This document shows, one piece after another, positions 1-11,129 of a stretch of DNA of 64,000 nucleotides. The position numbers and the translations under genes are program-made. The notes under the pieces were generated by a model. That model was not told the origin of the DNA. It worked only from the letters and a program-made list of their open reading frames with translations, and searched no databases. The DNA lies in assembly GCF_904849725.1 (NCBI RefSeq), contig NC_058524.1, positions 29,605,001 through 29,669,000 of the forward strand, read 5' to 3'. How positions within the stretch are numbered: the stretch's first letter is position 1; each line of letters begins with the position of its first letter. This DNA is from Hordeum vulgare subsp. vulgare (lineage: Eukaryota > Streptophyta > Magnoliopsida > Poales > Poaceae).

Positions 1-1288
1 GCTCATGAATCTCCTCTCACGATTCATCCTGGTAGTACTAAGATGTATCAGGACCTACGCCAGAGGTTCTGGTGGACCCGGATGAAGAGAGAAATCGCTC
101 AATTTATTGCTAAGTGTGATGTTTGTCGTCGCGTTAAGGCAGAGCATCAAAGGCCTGTTGGCACCCTTCAGCCCTTGGCTATTCCCGAGTGGAAATGGGA
201 CAAGGTCGGTATGGATTTCATCACCAGCTTTCCAAAGACTAAGAAAGGGAATGATGTCATCTTCATGGTCATCGACCGTCTTTCGAAAGTCGCTCATTTC
301 CTTCTAGTTCGAGAGAGTATAACTGCTAGTCAGTTAGTAGACCTATATATTTCTCGAATAGTTTCCCTTCATGGTCTTCCTCTGGAAATCAATTCAGACC
401 GTGGAAGTCTTTTCACCTCTCGATTTTGGGAAAGTTTCCAAAATGCTATGGGAACTCATCTCTCCTTTAGCAGTGCTTGTCACCCTCAGTCAAGTGGTCA
501 AGTAGAAAGAGTTAATCAAATTCTCGAGGATATGCTCAGAGCTTGTGTTATCTCATTCGGAATGAACTGGGAGAAATGTCTTCCATTCGCCAAGTTTGCT
601 TATAACAACAGTTTCCAGTCTAGTCTGGGCAAAGATCCTTTCGAAGTTATGTATGGACGAAGATGTCGAACGCCATTAAACTGATCAGAAACCGGCGAAA
701 GACAATTCTTTGGACCAGATATGATCCAGGATGCAGAAGAGCAAGCTAGTTCGCATCATTCGTGAGAATTTAAAAACCGCCCAATCTCATCAAAAGAGCC
801 AATATGACTGTCGTCATAAGGAAGTAAGATATGAAGTTGACGAGAAGGCTTACCTTCGGGTTTCACCTCTCAAGGGTACCCATCGTTTCAGTATCAAGGG
901 CAAGTTGACTCCTTGTTACATTGGTCCTTTCCGCATTATCGCTAAATGAGGAGAAGTTGCCTACCAATTGGAACTGCCCCCTCAGCTTTCCAAAGTTCAT
1001 GATGTGTTCCACGTTTCTCAACTCAGGCGTTGCTTCAAGGATCCTATCCGCGAAGTGGACCACGAAACGCTTGATCTCCAATATGACGTTTCATATCGAG
1101 AATATCATGTTCGTATTCTTGATGAAACCGAGCGCAGCACTCGACATCGCAACATCAAGTTCCTCAAGGTTCAATGGTCTCATCATTCCGAGGATGAAGC
1201 AACCCGGGAGCGTGAAGATCGTCTTCGGCTTGAGTACCCCGATCTCTTCCTGACTACGCCTGAATCTCGGGACGAGATTCTTGTTTAG
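1..1288 (+). pseudogene. Ty3/Gypsy chromovirus pol, 3' part: integrase and chromodomain, broken
   Basis: This is the end of a retrotransposon polyprotein. The window opens inside the integrase zinc finger (IHPG, then CDVC). The catalytic core shows GMDFI, SDRGS and GQVERVN, the D, D, E residues that join retroviral-type cDNA to the host genome. Past the core, VHDVFHVSQLRRC and a chromodomain-like tail (ILDETER, FLKVQWSHHS, LEYPDLF) end at TAG 1286-1288, which fits the Tekay/Del chromovirus group. The copy is dead. TGA 682-684 stands where the family has Trp, a frameshift lies near 740, and TGA 947-949 fits a CGA to TGA change. The LTR begins 12 bases after the stop, the normal layout for the 3' end of such an element. 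Upstream gag, RT and the other LTR lie outside the window. Confidence 0.85.
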
Positions 1289-1299
1289 TAGGGGTGAGT

Positions 1300-4200
1300 T
1301 GTCACAACCCTAGTTTTACTTTGCTTGCCAAGCATTCATGCATGTATATTTAAATTCTTTTTAATTTGAAATGGGGAAGTGATCAAGCCTCAGGAACCAA
1401 AATTTTGTGAAAAATGCAATATAAAAAAATTGCTTCAAATAGTTCCACGAAAATGTCCCTCGTTTTCCAATAAATTATTGACATGATGTAAAAATGTCAA
1501 CCAATATTTTTGTATCACACAAACATTTTACTTTGGACTTTTGATTTAATCAAACAATTATTTGCAATGGATTTATATTTGATATATATATATATATATA
1601 TAATATAGTTTCATTAACTCTGAAAATAATTATTTGGCATTAGATAATTATCTTATGTCGTATAAAAATATTTTATGGTTTTATAAAAAAATGATTTGAA
1701 TTATTTTCAAATCAAAACGAATGTCAGAAAAGGAAATAAAAGAATAAAAATAAATAAAAAGAGCAGGAAGGCTTACCTGGCGCCAGGGGCAGGCCGAGCC
1801 CACTAGGCCACCTCGTGTGTCGTCTTCCTCCTCTTGCCAATAGGCAGAGGAGAAGATGAGCACGACGGATGGCCGTGCCACCTCTCTCCCTTATCTCCTC
1901 CTCCTCTCTCCATTTCCCCTGTTACCTCTCTCCTTCTCGTGCCGCCATTAGCGAGCTCTCCTCGAGCTCGCCATCGTCGCCTCTCCAGCCACAGCGAAGC
2001 CCCTCGAGCAGCCCATCGACTCCGCCTCCCTGAGTAGCTCCTCCGCGCCGAAGGAATCAAGCCGCAGCCCCCTATAGAGTCACCGCCGTCGCCGTTTCCT
2101 TCTCCAATCATTGGAGCCACCGGCGTCAATCGGTCTTCCCCGAGCTCCCGTTGCGTCGCCGTTGCTGCCATAAGCTCCGCGGTGAGCCGCAGCTCCGGTT
2201 CCCTCTCTTTCGCCTCACTCTCCTGCGCCCTAGCACCGTGCCCATCGAGCCCGAGCTCCGGCCGTCGCGCGCCTCGTCGCCGGTGCCAGCTCCGGCCACC
2301 CCAGCCCCTCCTGCTGCCCGTGCTGGATCGGCCGCTTCGCCAGCAGCGTGTAGCCGCAAGCCGCGCACAATATGGAGCCCTGTAGCGCATTCCGGCGAGC
2401 CCCGCCGCGGTTTTGGTCACCGTCGGCCACATTCCAGCGAGCGCTGACATGGCGGCCATTAGCGCCTAACCAACCCCCACAGCCACTGACGAGTGGGCCC
2501 TGGTGTGGGTGAAACACCAATTAAGGGCTGGTCAGCGCGGGTTTAGCCCTGGGTCACTGATTAGTGGGCCCCATTGGTCAGGTTTGACCTGGACCGGCTG
2601 GTTGACCTGCTGACGCAGGGATGACATCAGCCTGACGCAGTAAATCAATTTCTGGTTTTAAATAATTCTAGAAAAATTGCAAAACTTCAAAACTTCATAG
2701 AAATTAAAATATAAATCAGATGAAAATAATTTATATATCAAAAATTATCAGAAAAATGCAAGGAATCCAATGGTACCATTTTCATGCATGTTTGAACAAT
2801 TTAAACTTGCTGAATAGGACAATTACACAATGGGCATATAAATGCTTATATTTGGAGTTTAGAATTGATCTATATTGGTGAAATAAACCCCAATTAACTT
2901 GTGATAACTTGCATTAGATAAACCCAACATCATGTTAACATGCCATGTTCATGCATCATTGTGGAACATTTGCTGTGCTTAATTTGTTCTCTGTTGATTT
3001 TGTTGATATACCTTGCGAGATGTAGTTATCACCGACATCGAAGAACACCTGAGTTCTTCTGATCAACACGCAAGCAAACCCCGTTGAGCATTCCGATACA
3101 ATCCCACTCTCTCGCTATTGCTCTCATTTCAATGCATTAGGACATAAAGTTTCAACTGCTAATTGTGTTACGGTAGATGAACGCATTCCTTTGCATGACC
3201 TATCTTTGTCACAGTAAATAGCTAAACCAAGCAACCTAGCATACCTCATAGATGCTTGAGCCATGTTGTGCCATTACCCTGATATGATTGCTATGCTTAG
3301 AGTTGAGATGGTCTGATCATCTGGATAATGAATTGGAATGATCATGTCCTACTGATGAGAGTTAAGTGTGTGAACCTGTTTTGGTAAAGGTAGCGATGAG
3401 AGGCCATGTAGGAGTACATGGTGGGTTGTCTCATTGATACCACACTTAGGACTTGAGATCTTGTGTTAGTGTTCCAAGATTAGATACTACCGCACATTGG
3501 GTTCCGGTAAATCGACCCCTCTCGGCCTATTAACTACTCTGTTCTCAGTCCAGGAGTCATAGTAGTTCGAAACGTTCATAGGTTGTGGCACGGCCTGCTA
3601 AGTGGATGAACGGTCCAACCGGGACCGGCTTGGGGGCCTGCTCACATCGTTTGAGTCCATATTGGAAACCTCGGCCGGACTTCCATTATGGGTTCCAACT
3701 CAGATAGGCGTCTGCCTTGGGCGTGAGTCATTGTAGGTTAACGTCCGTGGCCGACTCCCTCGTCGGGCTTCCGCTTGAAGGTTGCCGAGGTTCTTGTTTT
3801 TATGTGCACTTGGCGATAAGTGGCGGGAGCATGTGTGACGAAGTACACCCCTGCAGGGTAATTATCTATTCGAATAGCCGCGTCCTCGGATATGGACTAC
3901 TTGGATACTTACAGGGTTCATAGATAACTTTAACGGATACTTTAAAATGGTCCAGATAAGTGTGAGTGCTATGGATGGCCTTCTCGTAGGATGACGAGAG
4001 AGGATCCATGGTGCTGTATTGATGTGGTGGATATGTGGACTCGTGTGCGCTCTCTCGTAGGGAGACGATAGAGGTATAAAACATTGTTGTAGTTTAGGTT
4101 AGCCAAAGGTCAAAGATGGCTTTTCTGCAGTAAACCCCACAACCCCGTTCATTGATACATGATGCATATGTAGTTAGTTCTGATGTAAGTCTTGCTGAGT

Positions 4201-5011
4201 TCCTTCGTACTCACTGTTGCTTATTTTCATTCTTGCAGAGATACATGTTGTTCTCTCTACGTTTTCCTGTTGATGTTAACATCGATGGAATAGCTTGGGA
4301 ACCAAGATAGTGGTCTGGCTCCTATGGTAGGGTCGTTGTAGCTTTTCAGGCTCTTTGAGCCGCTTTTAATAGATGTCTGTACCCAGACATGTAACTTCCG
4401 CTTGATGCTTGTATGCTCTGAATGTTGGGTCATGTGACCCCTCTGTTTGTAACATTATACTATGTTGGCTCTTCGGAGCCTATTAAATAAATGATGAGTC
4501 GTAGAGTTATGTTGTGATGCCATTGTTGTATTTACACATATCATGCATATTGTGTGTATGATTGAAATGCATTGGTATGTGCGGGATTCGACACCTAGTT
4601 CTGTGCGGTAGTAGTACTCTTTACAGGGAAATGCCTCTTTGTGCTTCCACTAAGCCTTGGTACCTTGCTACTGCTCCGGACACATTGATTGACCGGCATG
4701 TATCCTTCTCTGCTGCTGTGTCTGTCCCCTTGGAGAAATGTCACGCGGTGTAATGGAGTCCATGTAGCTTGCTACGACTCGTCTACACACGTGTTGACCG
4801 ACACCTGCTTTGCTGGGTTATGTATGCCTGTCCCTGTACGGATGTACCACTTGGGTTCATAACTAGCCATGTCGACCCGAGTTGTCTGACATATGATTGC
4901 TAGCGACATAGTCATATACCTGAGCCAAAAGGCGCAAACGGTCCCGGCCAAGGTAAGGTGGCAGCCGTGGGGATTACCGTGCGTGAGGCCACAAAGTGAT
5001 ATGATGTGTTA
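1300..5011 (+). mobile_element. Long LTR of the chromovirus (3' LTR)
   Basis: The LTR starts TGTCACAACCC right after a purine-rich TAGGGGTGAG polypurine tract, 12 bases past the pol stop. A start at 1300 is well supported. The end is not. TGTGTTACA at about 5003-5011 is the best inverted match to the start, and a weaker candidate CGACA ends near 4590. The first part is AT-rich. A GC-rich block at about 1780-2450 has many accidental open frames on both strands, and the rest has no coding signal. A (TA)n run lies inside. No target duplication can be tested because the 5' LTR is outside the window. Confidence 0.65.
1582..1603. repeat. (TA)n microsatellite
   Basis: About ten TA dinucleotides in the AT-rich first part of the Gypsy LTR. 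Confidence 0.9.
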
Positions 5012-5035
5012 CAAGCTGGAATTGTGTGGCTTAGG

Positions 5036-5510
5036 ATTGGGGTCCTGAAAAATGTCGTCGAGAGCTTGCTTGGCACACTATTGAACATGTCGTAGAAGAC
5101 CAAGGATTGGCCGAAGGTGAGGAAAGACTTGGAAGATTTGGAGATCAGGGGGGATCTCCACATGCCCCGTAAAAAGTCGACGGAGGAGACGAAGACGGAG
5201 ACGATGGCAGGGCCAAGGGGAAGAAAAGTCAACAAGAAGGAGAAGAATTGTTGCCCCCCTTCTACACCTTAAGTCCGAAGGAGATAGATCAATTCCTGAA
5301 GCGCCTTATGAGAATCAAAGTCAGTTCCGGTTACTGTAGGAAGATAAGCAGATTTCTAGACACCAAGAAGAAAATGTTCAGCGGGATGAAGTCTCATGAC
5401 TGTCACATGATGATGGCGCAGATACTCCCAGTTGCCATTAGTGGGATAATGGATAAGCATGTCCGTGAAACACTTACTGGTCTCTGCAATTCATCATTGG
5501 ATCCATGACA
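5036..5510 (+). pseudogene. CACTA (En/Spm) TNP2-like transposase fragment
   Basis: The reading frame from about 5047 gives LKNVVESLLGTLLNM, then a stop, then RKDLEDLEIRGDLHMP, and from 5248 a clean stretch with YTLSPKEIDQFL, MKSHDCHMMMAQILPVAI and MDKHVRETLTGLCN. This order matches the C-terminal half of plant CACTA TNP2 transposase (the 'KSHDCH.LM..LLPVA' region). TNP2 cuts and moves CACTA elements, but only about 150 residues survive, with a stop and no terminal repeats. It abuts the Gypsy LTR on the left. On the right it changes to hAT-like sequence around 5490-5516, so this is a junction of relics. It is certainly not an active gene. Confidence 0.75.
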
Positions 5511-5515
5511 TGAAT

Positions 5516-5940
5516 CTTTTGATATCCCAAAGATAAGCACCCTCGCAGAAAAGTTCTATCCCGCGGATTTTTCAAGTCAAGAATTAGGTCAGTTGGAAAG
5601 TCAGCTACCACATTTTCAGCTAGATGTGTGCAACCATCCAGAACTGATGACCTTGCCATCTATCGGTAGTTTAACAGGTAAAACATATAAAGCTTCTTCA
5701 TATCCGATGGTTGACAGGTTGTTGTGACTAGTTATCACTCTCTTAGTCTCAACGGCAACTGCAGAGCGGGCTTTTTTGGTATGAAGATTGTCAAGACACG
5801 TCTTCGAAGTAAAATGGGAGACGATTTGCTTGGCCATTGCATGATAATTTACATAGAAAAAAATAGCAGCCAAGATATCTTCTAACGAAATTGTTAATAT
5901 TTATGATCTTATCGGCAATCGTAGAGGCTACTTTAAATTA
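5516..5940 (+). pseudogene. hAT transposase C-terminal (dimerisation) fragment
   Basis: Frame-switched reading gives FDIPKISTLAEKFYPADFSS, then SSYPMVDRLL, LVSTATAERAF, MKIVKTRLRSKMGDD and IYIEKN. These match the C-terminal hATC dimerisation region of plant hAT transposases, including the related 'TTF-type zinc finger' proteins. At least two frame changes and an in-frame stop after VDRLL make it non-functional. The sequence up to about 6085 (FFTWLGLPPFISKSWLRHC) looks like the usual 3' trailing part of such relics. No terminal inverted repeat or 8 bp duplication is visible. Confidence 0.7.
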
Positions 5941-6308
5941 ATATAAATGTAATGATATTTTTATGTCACTTCAGCAAAACCTTGTTCCACATGATAATTT
6001 TTGTACTGGATGTATTTTTCTTCACTTGGCTTGGCTTGCCCCCATTTATATCCAAATCTTGGCTTCGCCACTGTATACCACGTCACACTCACGGCAACCG
6101 AATCAGATCCACACAGCACGGGTCAAACAAACCAGGCGCACGTCTCCTCCTACCTCTAGCTAGCAGTTCAACTGGCCACGTCATTACGTAGCATGCATGC
6201 ATGCATGTGCCATGGCCATGGCTATCTCGAGGAACTTGCCCTACCCCGCTCACAAGTTCCTAGCTATAGCCACGCTCCTTATTGCGCAGGCGCGATCGAA
6301 CTGGGTGA
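5941..6308. other. 3' flank of the AP2 gene, no gene seen
   Basis: About 370 bases downstream of the AP2 gene stop. The left part trails out of the hAT relic. At 6191-6207 there is a run of overlapping CATGCATG motifs (RY-type, the core bound by B3-domain regulators), followed by CCATGGCCATGGC. I see no clear polyadenylation signal and no ORF that looks real. Confidence 0.5.
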
Positions 6309-9300
6309 CTAGATTGGTACGGTTGGATCACAGCTTCCCAAGCAGTCCCAGAGGGATTCCTCGATGCGCGCGAAGCTGTCGTCGAGCTCGTACATGGAGC
6401 ACGAGAACGCCGCGTCCTCGCCGACCTCGCCGCCGCTTCCGGCGTAAAGCGCCTCCCCGGGCTCGTTCTCCAGCGCCGGCACCGCCGCCTGGTCAGCGTC
6501 CACGCCCGCGGCCGGCTGGTGCTGCTGCGCGACCAGCTCCTGGAACACGGACGACCGCAGCAGCAGGCTGAGCGCGGTGGTGGTGGACGACGGGGACGGG
6601 GACGGGGACGGGCCGCCGCCGAACACCATGGAGCCCACGTCGCCGAGCAGAGAAAGCGAGTTCCGAGAGGGCGGGAGGAGGCGGAGGCCGCCCATGTCCC
6701 TCGGGGTGGCCAGCGTGGTGGCGGTGGTGGTGGACGACGGGGACGGCGCGCCGCTCATGGCCTCCGAGGCGGCGGCGGCACCGGGCTTGAGCCAGCGGAT
6801 GTAGGTGCTGAGGTCGAAGTTGGTGACGGCGTTGATGCCGCGGTACTCGATGGCGGCGATGTCGTAGGCGCGCGCCGCCTCCTCCTGGGTGCTGTAGGTG
6901 CCGAGGTAGAGGTACTTGTTGCCGAACACCCGGCCGATCCGGGCCTCCCACCGCCCGTTGTGGTGGTGCCGCGCCACGCCCCTGTACTTGGAAACCCCGC
7001 GAGAGAACCCGTTGCTCTTCCTGCATATTATGTGCAAGATACAAGATAATTAGCATAAACGTTTTTTGCCGCAAAAAATTGGCATATTCTAAAAAATAAG
7101 ATTTTGTATCTTTTACCTCTAGTTATAAAAAAATCATAGTTTAATTTCGCTAACCAATTGCCATGATCCACCCATCAGCTAAACAGTTAATATTTTAACC
7201 AAGGAAAATTTGAGTCGGCATATAAAATTTGTCCGACAAACTTCTAAAGTTTGTCCAACTTTATAAAGATATTTTCAACATTGACAATATAAAATCAATT
7301 TAATTAGATGCATCATGGCTATCTTTCATACTATATAACTTTAGTATTGTCAATGTTGATACTTCTAATATAAATTTGATCAAACTTGGCATAGGTCGAC
7401 ATCATAAAAATCTTATATACAGAGGAAAAGGAACGAAAGGGTGTACAAAAGTACAAATTTTCGCAAAATGGAAAATAATTTAAATGCTTATTTTTTCGGT
7501 TGTGAAAAGAGAGAATGTATGGGTGAGACGATCAAGAGCACACCGTGAGTGATCAATCTCATAATTTAGTAACTGAAGAAACATTTTAATTTTAATGCGG
7601 TCAAACATGACGTCTCATTATTTTCGGCGCTCCATGGCACTTCTAGAGGTGTAGTCTAAGGTGTTCTTTGGAAGCACTTCTAGAGGTGTAGTCTAAGGTG
7701 TTCTTTGGAGGGTTTTCGTGTTTGCTTTCGGAAAACATGGCGGTGGTGCTTCCCTAGTTTAGGATTAATGCATGTGTTCGCCACCTTATACCCATTTCAT
7801 TGATTTAGGTTTCCGGTTGATTTAGCTGGTTTCTGTCGGTTTTCGTGGTCTTTGGAGTTTCTATAATTCCTTATCCACGCTCTTTTCTCTACGTGGTGAC
7901 TTTGTTCACACGCCGCGTCGCCGGAGGATACATGAGGACGGAGACTTTGGCACCCCAAGGCTTTGAATGTTAATTTACGTTTTCTATTCTAGTGTGATTT
8001 TTAATACACCGCCTTTTCGCAAGATTTTTTTGTTGTTGATAGCTTACCAAGATGACCACTTGGTACCTTTTCGCAAGATAAAAAGATTGTACATAAAAAA
8101 ATTCTCTATAAAGACATATAATTTTTTATGAACAACATATTGGGTCTAATTTTTTTGTTATGTACAATCTTTTTATCTTGCCTTTTCGCAAGATAAAAGA
8201 TTGTACATAAAAAAAATTCTCTATAAAGACATATAATTTTTTATGAACAACATATCAGGCCTAATTTTTTTTCATGTTTCTCAAAAGAAACTTACAGGGA
8301 ACTAGGATCTAATTAACGAAAATACCATCCATTTGTTATATATATATATATATATATAATTTTTCAAGAAAAAATATATTTGCCGCACCTTCTTATTGAC
8401 GCTAGGTACTCTTCCCTGGATACACCCTGCATCACCTTCAGCTCTTTCTCGTAGTCAACGACCTGTTTGCATGCACAAGCATATATAGCAGTAGCAAGTC
8501 AGTAATACAAAATTTCTCAAAAAAAAAGTCAGTAATACAAACTTGCAGATTTACATCTCGTAGAAGAAGAACTTGCGGATCTACATATCCTGAGTACAAA
8601 ACCATACGGAAAAGGGAACTAGAAACGTATATCCTGAGTACAAAGAATACGTACTGGGAAGTTAGTATAGGTGGTAGGTCCCCAGTATTTGAGCGCTGCC
8701 AGGTCGTATGCCCTCGCCGCCGCCTCCTCCTCGTTATACGCCCCAAGGTAGACTGCGCGACGATGTACAGACAGATACGACATATATAAGTTTGTCTCCG
8801 ATAAAGATACGGTATACAAGATGAACAAATATGTATGTATATCGTATATACACAGCTATACTCATGTACATACAACGTACTGTATTATAAGTGGGCGTCA
8901 CGTATGTATACATACCTTGCTTTCCTTTCTTCTTTTGTGTCGGGTTCCACGTCCCCTTGTCCCACAGGTGAGCCTCGAACCTGCCGGTCCAACGATGCCT
9001 GCAAAATGGTACAGCCGTATTGAGTCTCAATACGCTATCTGGCATACGCTACACACACATGTATACATGGACATATTTATATGTACGTATATAATATATT
9101 TGTATTCCAAGGGCCTTGCTGTAGACCAAACAATACGCAAAAGCTTAATCCACAAGAATACATGTATATGCTATACGTAGGCAAGCAAGAAAAGAAACGC
9201 ACTACAAGTGTACGTGTTGAAGCACGTACCTGCTTACACCTCTGAACCTGGAACTCCTCTTCGCGGCCGCATTGCCACCGGCCGACTTGTCGCCGGCGCC

Positions 9301-9516
9301 GTCTTTACCGCTGCCCGTCACCCCGGACACCCCCGACGACCCCGACGGAGGCTCCCTCTTCCTCCTCTTCACGCTGATCTTCACGCCGTCGTCGATCACC
9401 GGCGCCGCCCGCGGTGCGGCCTCGCAATACCGCACCCCTGCACCTCCTCCTCCTCCTCCTCCGGCAGCGACGATGCCATTGATCAGCTCGTCCTTCACCA
9501 GCCCATATGCCTCCAT
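6309..9516 (-). CDS. WRINKLED1-like double-AP2 transcription factor (five exons)
   Basis: Exons on the minus strand: 9516-9230, 8998-8916, 8752-8655, 8462-8389 and 7020-6309. All introns are GT-AG and the joined frame codes 417 residues. The start ATG sits in a GCCATGG context. Residues 1-86 hold a glycine run and a basic VKRRKR nuclear-localisation-like patch. AP2 repeat 1 (about 91-155) has [26 protein letters not shown] and [12 protein letters not shown]. The linker is [25 protein letters not shown]2 repeat 2 (about 193-250) has [36 protein letters not shown] and NAVTNF. The tail is Ser/Thr/Pro-rich, then acidic ([17 protein letters not shown]), which suggests an activation domain. These features match the WRI1/WRI3/WRI4 branch of AP2 proteins. 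Those nuclear factors bind DNA and activate glycolysis and fatty-acid synthesis genes for oil or cutin. Which paralogue this is, and whether it is expressed, cannot be read here. Intron lengths are 231, 163, 192 and 1368 bases. Confidence 0.9.
7637..7709. repeat. 37 bp tandem duplication in intron 4
   Basis: GCACTTCTAGAGGTGTAGTC and the following 16 bases occur twice (7637-7672 and 7674-7709) with no mismatches that I can see. This looks like a recent local duplication inside the large intron of the AP2 gene. Confidence 0.85.
8066..8272. repeat. 91 bp direct repeat with an inverted segment, intron 4
   Basis: A roughly 91 bp AT-rich unit beginning CCTTTTCGCAAGATA occurs at 8066-8156 and again at 8181-8272, near-identical. 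Between them, 8158-8180 is the reverse complement of 8074-8096 (core AAGATTGTACATAA). The first copy can therefore fold on the spacer and the spacer on the second copy. It has no terminal repeats of a known element. Confidence 0.8.
8336..8359. repeat. (TA)n microsatellite in intron 4
   Basis: About twelve TA dinucleotides close to the acceptor side of exon 4 sequence (exon 4 ends at 8389 on the minus strand). Confidence 0.9.
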
Positions 9517-9618
9517 GGCCGCCGTCGATCGAACCCGCGTGTACACTTTTCTTTTCTCAACCTGGCTTGGATCTCACCAAGAATGGCGTCGGGAGCTAAC
9601 CCCGTTGGGCGCGTGCAA

Positions 9619-9626
9619 GTTTATAT
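9619..9626 (-). promoter_or_regulatory. Probable TATA box of the AP2 gene
   Basis: The minus strand reads ATATAAAC about 103-110 bases upstream of the ATG, flanked by GC-rich sequence. This is a plausible core promoter with a start site around 9590. It is the only TATA-like motif in the near upstream region. Confidence 0.55.
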
Positions 9627-9648
9627 GCGCGCGCGCGCACGCGCGCAC
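9627..9648. repeat. Alternating GC/CA tract just upstream of the TATA box
   Basis: A 22-base alternating purine-pyrimidine run (GCGCGC..ACGCGCGCAC) directly adjoins the TATA box of the AP2 gene. Such runs can adopt Z-DNA under negative supercoiling. Any role here is inference. Confidence 0.7.
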
Positions 9649-10138
9649 GGGCCGGTGTCCGTATGCAGTAGGTGCGCGGATGGTGGTGGTGGAGTCCATC
9701 CTTGTTTCCATCTATGGGGGTGAGAAGGACATGAGGCGTCGATGTTCCCGGTGCCAAGGGCTTTGTCCCTTGTGCTGGATACGGGTTTGACAGCTTTTCT
9801 GGCCGCCATGCATTGGTGGGTTACCGTATAGCTAGCACAGGGCAGATGTGGCCTGCCCTTACTGGCCAGCAAAAAACGGTTTTAAATTGGTCTACCTGTT
9901 CAGATATGCACGCGCACCTTATAGTCAATTGGGTTTGTTTCTTTCCAGGATGATCATACGGGGAATTGCGTATTCTTGTGTTTGATTTTTTTTTTTAGAA
10001 TATGTTTGATACATTTTAGTTAGAAACTGGAACTCAATTTCGATCAAGTTCCTTGAAAGCATAAGAGCTGGTGATATGACTAAATTTTAACCGAACTCAA
10101 AAACGAAAATTTAGTTTGAAATTAGATTTGAAGCATCA
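9649..10138. other. Upstream region of the AP2 gene, no gene seen
   Basis: About 490 bases between the promoter and the MITE. It is moderately AT-rich in its right half. I see no coding, RNA or repeat signal beyond short T and A runs. Confidence 0.5.
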
Positions 10139-10569
10139 GAGCATCTACAGCCAGACCCCTCAAATGACCCCTCCTACGTTCACGGACGGCCCGGTCAGTG
10201 ACCGTACATGAGAGAAGGAAAAAATTGACTCAATCGGACCCCTCATATCGTCTTTATATGTCCGGAGTGTACGCGAACCCTCATATCCATCTCAAATATG
10301 GGGAGGATATGAGAGCTCGCGGACGCGCCCGATCGGTCCGCCACATAGGACGCTACCCCATCCTGGATCATTCTTTTCTTTTCTTTATTCATTCTTTTCT
10401 TTCTCTCTCTTCCTCTTCACCAATCACATGCAAACGACCGGACATATGAGAAAGAAAATAAGGAGTGTGACTGCATGAACGGACAAATAAGGGACATGCC
10501 CGATCGCTGACCGGGCTCGTCCACGAACGTTTATGAGGTCATATTTGAATTGTCCGGTTGTGGATGCTC
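10139..10569. mobile_element. Harbinger-like MITE (431 bp), TSD TCA
   Basis: Left end GAGCATCTACAGCCAGAC and right end, reverse-complemented, GAGCATCCACAACCGGAC. The inverted similarity continues with interruptions for about 80 bases (CGTTCACGGACGG.CCGGTCAG against CGTTCGTGGACGAGCCCGGTCAG). Both sides carry the 3-base repeat TCA (10136-10138 and 10570-10572). Length, 3-base duplication and GAGCATC termini suggest a non-autonomous PIF/Harbinger-type element. It has no coding capacity. Confidence 0.75.
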
Positions 10570-11129
10570 TCATCTCCATCTGGAAAGGTTGGCTCACATG
10601 TCACGCCGAAATGGCACTGAAAGGTCCAACATATGGGTGCTCTGTCTCGGAGCAAGGAGATGAGGTGAAGCAAGCGGGTGTTTGCAACTGTTGTCATGCA
10701 AAACTCTTAAAAGGGGATGATTTTGAATAAGGACATCAAATGCATCATCCTTTTTTTGTGTGAGGGGAAGACACTTAAAATGCTTCTTGTCACAAGCTAC
10801 ATCATACATAATGTTTCCACATAAACAATTAGAATGTTAACACAAGCTATATACGGCTTGAAGCCAGTGAGGATAAAGATAAAATGTTAAATTTGATTTA
10901 ACTTAGAATTTAAGTAGTAAAAACGGTACACTTGTTCAACGTGTCACCAAGAAAAAGTTAAATCCGGTTTAAACTATCAAAGAGCGACCAATATGAGAGT
11001 AAGGCATAATTTTATATTTCATTAATAACTGAAGAATCATACAAGCAAATATGTTGCCACTAGCGCCAAAAAAACATTTCTCTTTTTGCTAGCCCAAGCA
11101 CTGAAAGATCTACTTCTTTCGCTTTCCAA
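10570..11129. other. Intergenic spacer, no gene seen
   Basis: About 560 bases between the MITE and the Angela element, AT-rich in the second half. No gene, RNA or transposon end that I can support. It continues on the far side of the Copia insertion at 32934. Confidence 0.5.

Noticed and set aside
1803..2459. 218-codon minus-strand frame and overlapping plus-strand frames
   Set aside because: GC-rich block inside the Gypsy LTR; low-complexity Arg/Ala/Gly composition, open in several frames, no domain.
6519..7049. 176-codon frame antisense to the AP2 exon
   Set aside because: Shadow of the GC-rich AP2 coding exon; no domain.
8619..9045. Separate small proteins at 8619-8828 and 8734-9045
   Set aside because: They are exons 2 and 3 of the AP2 gene read through their introns.
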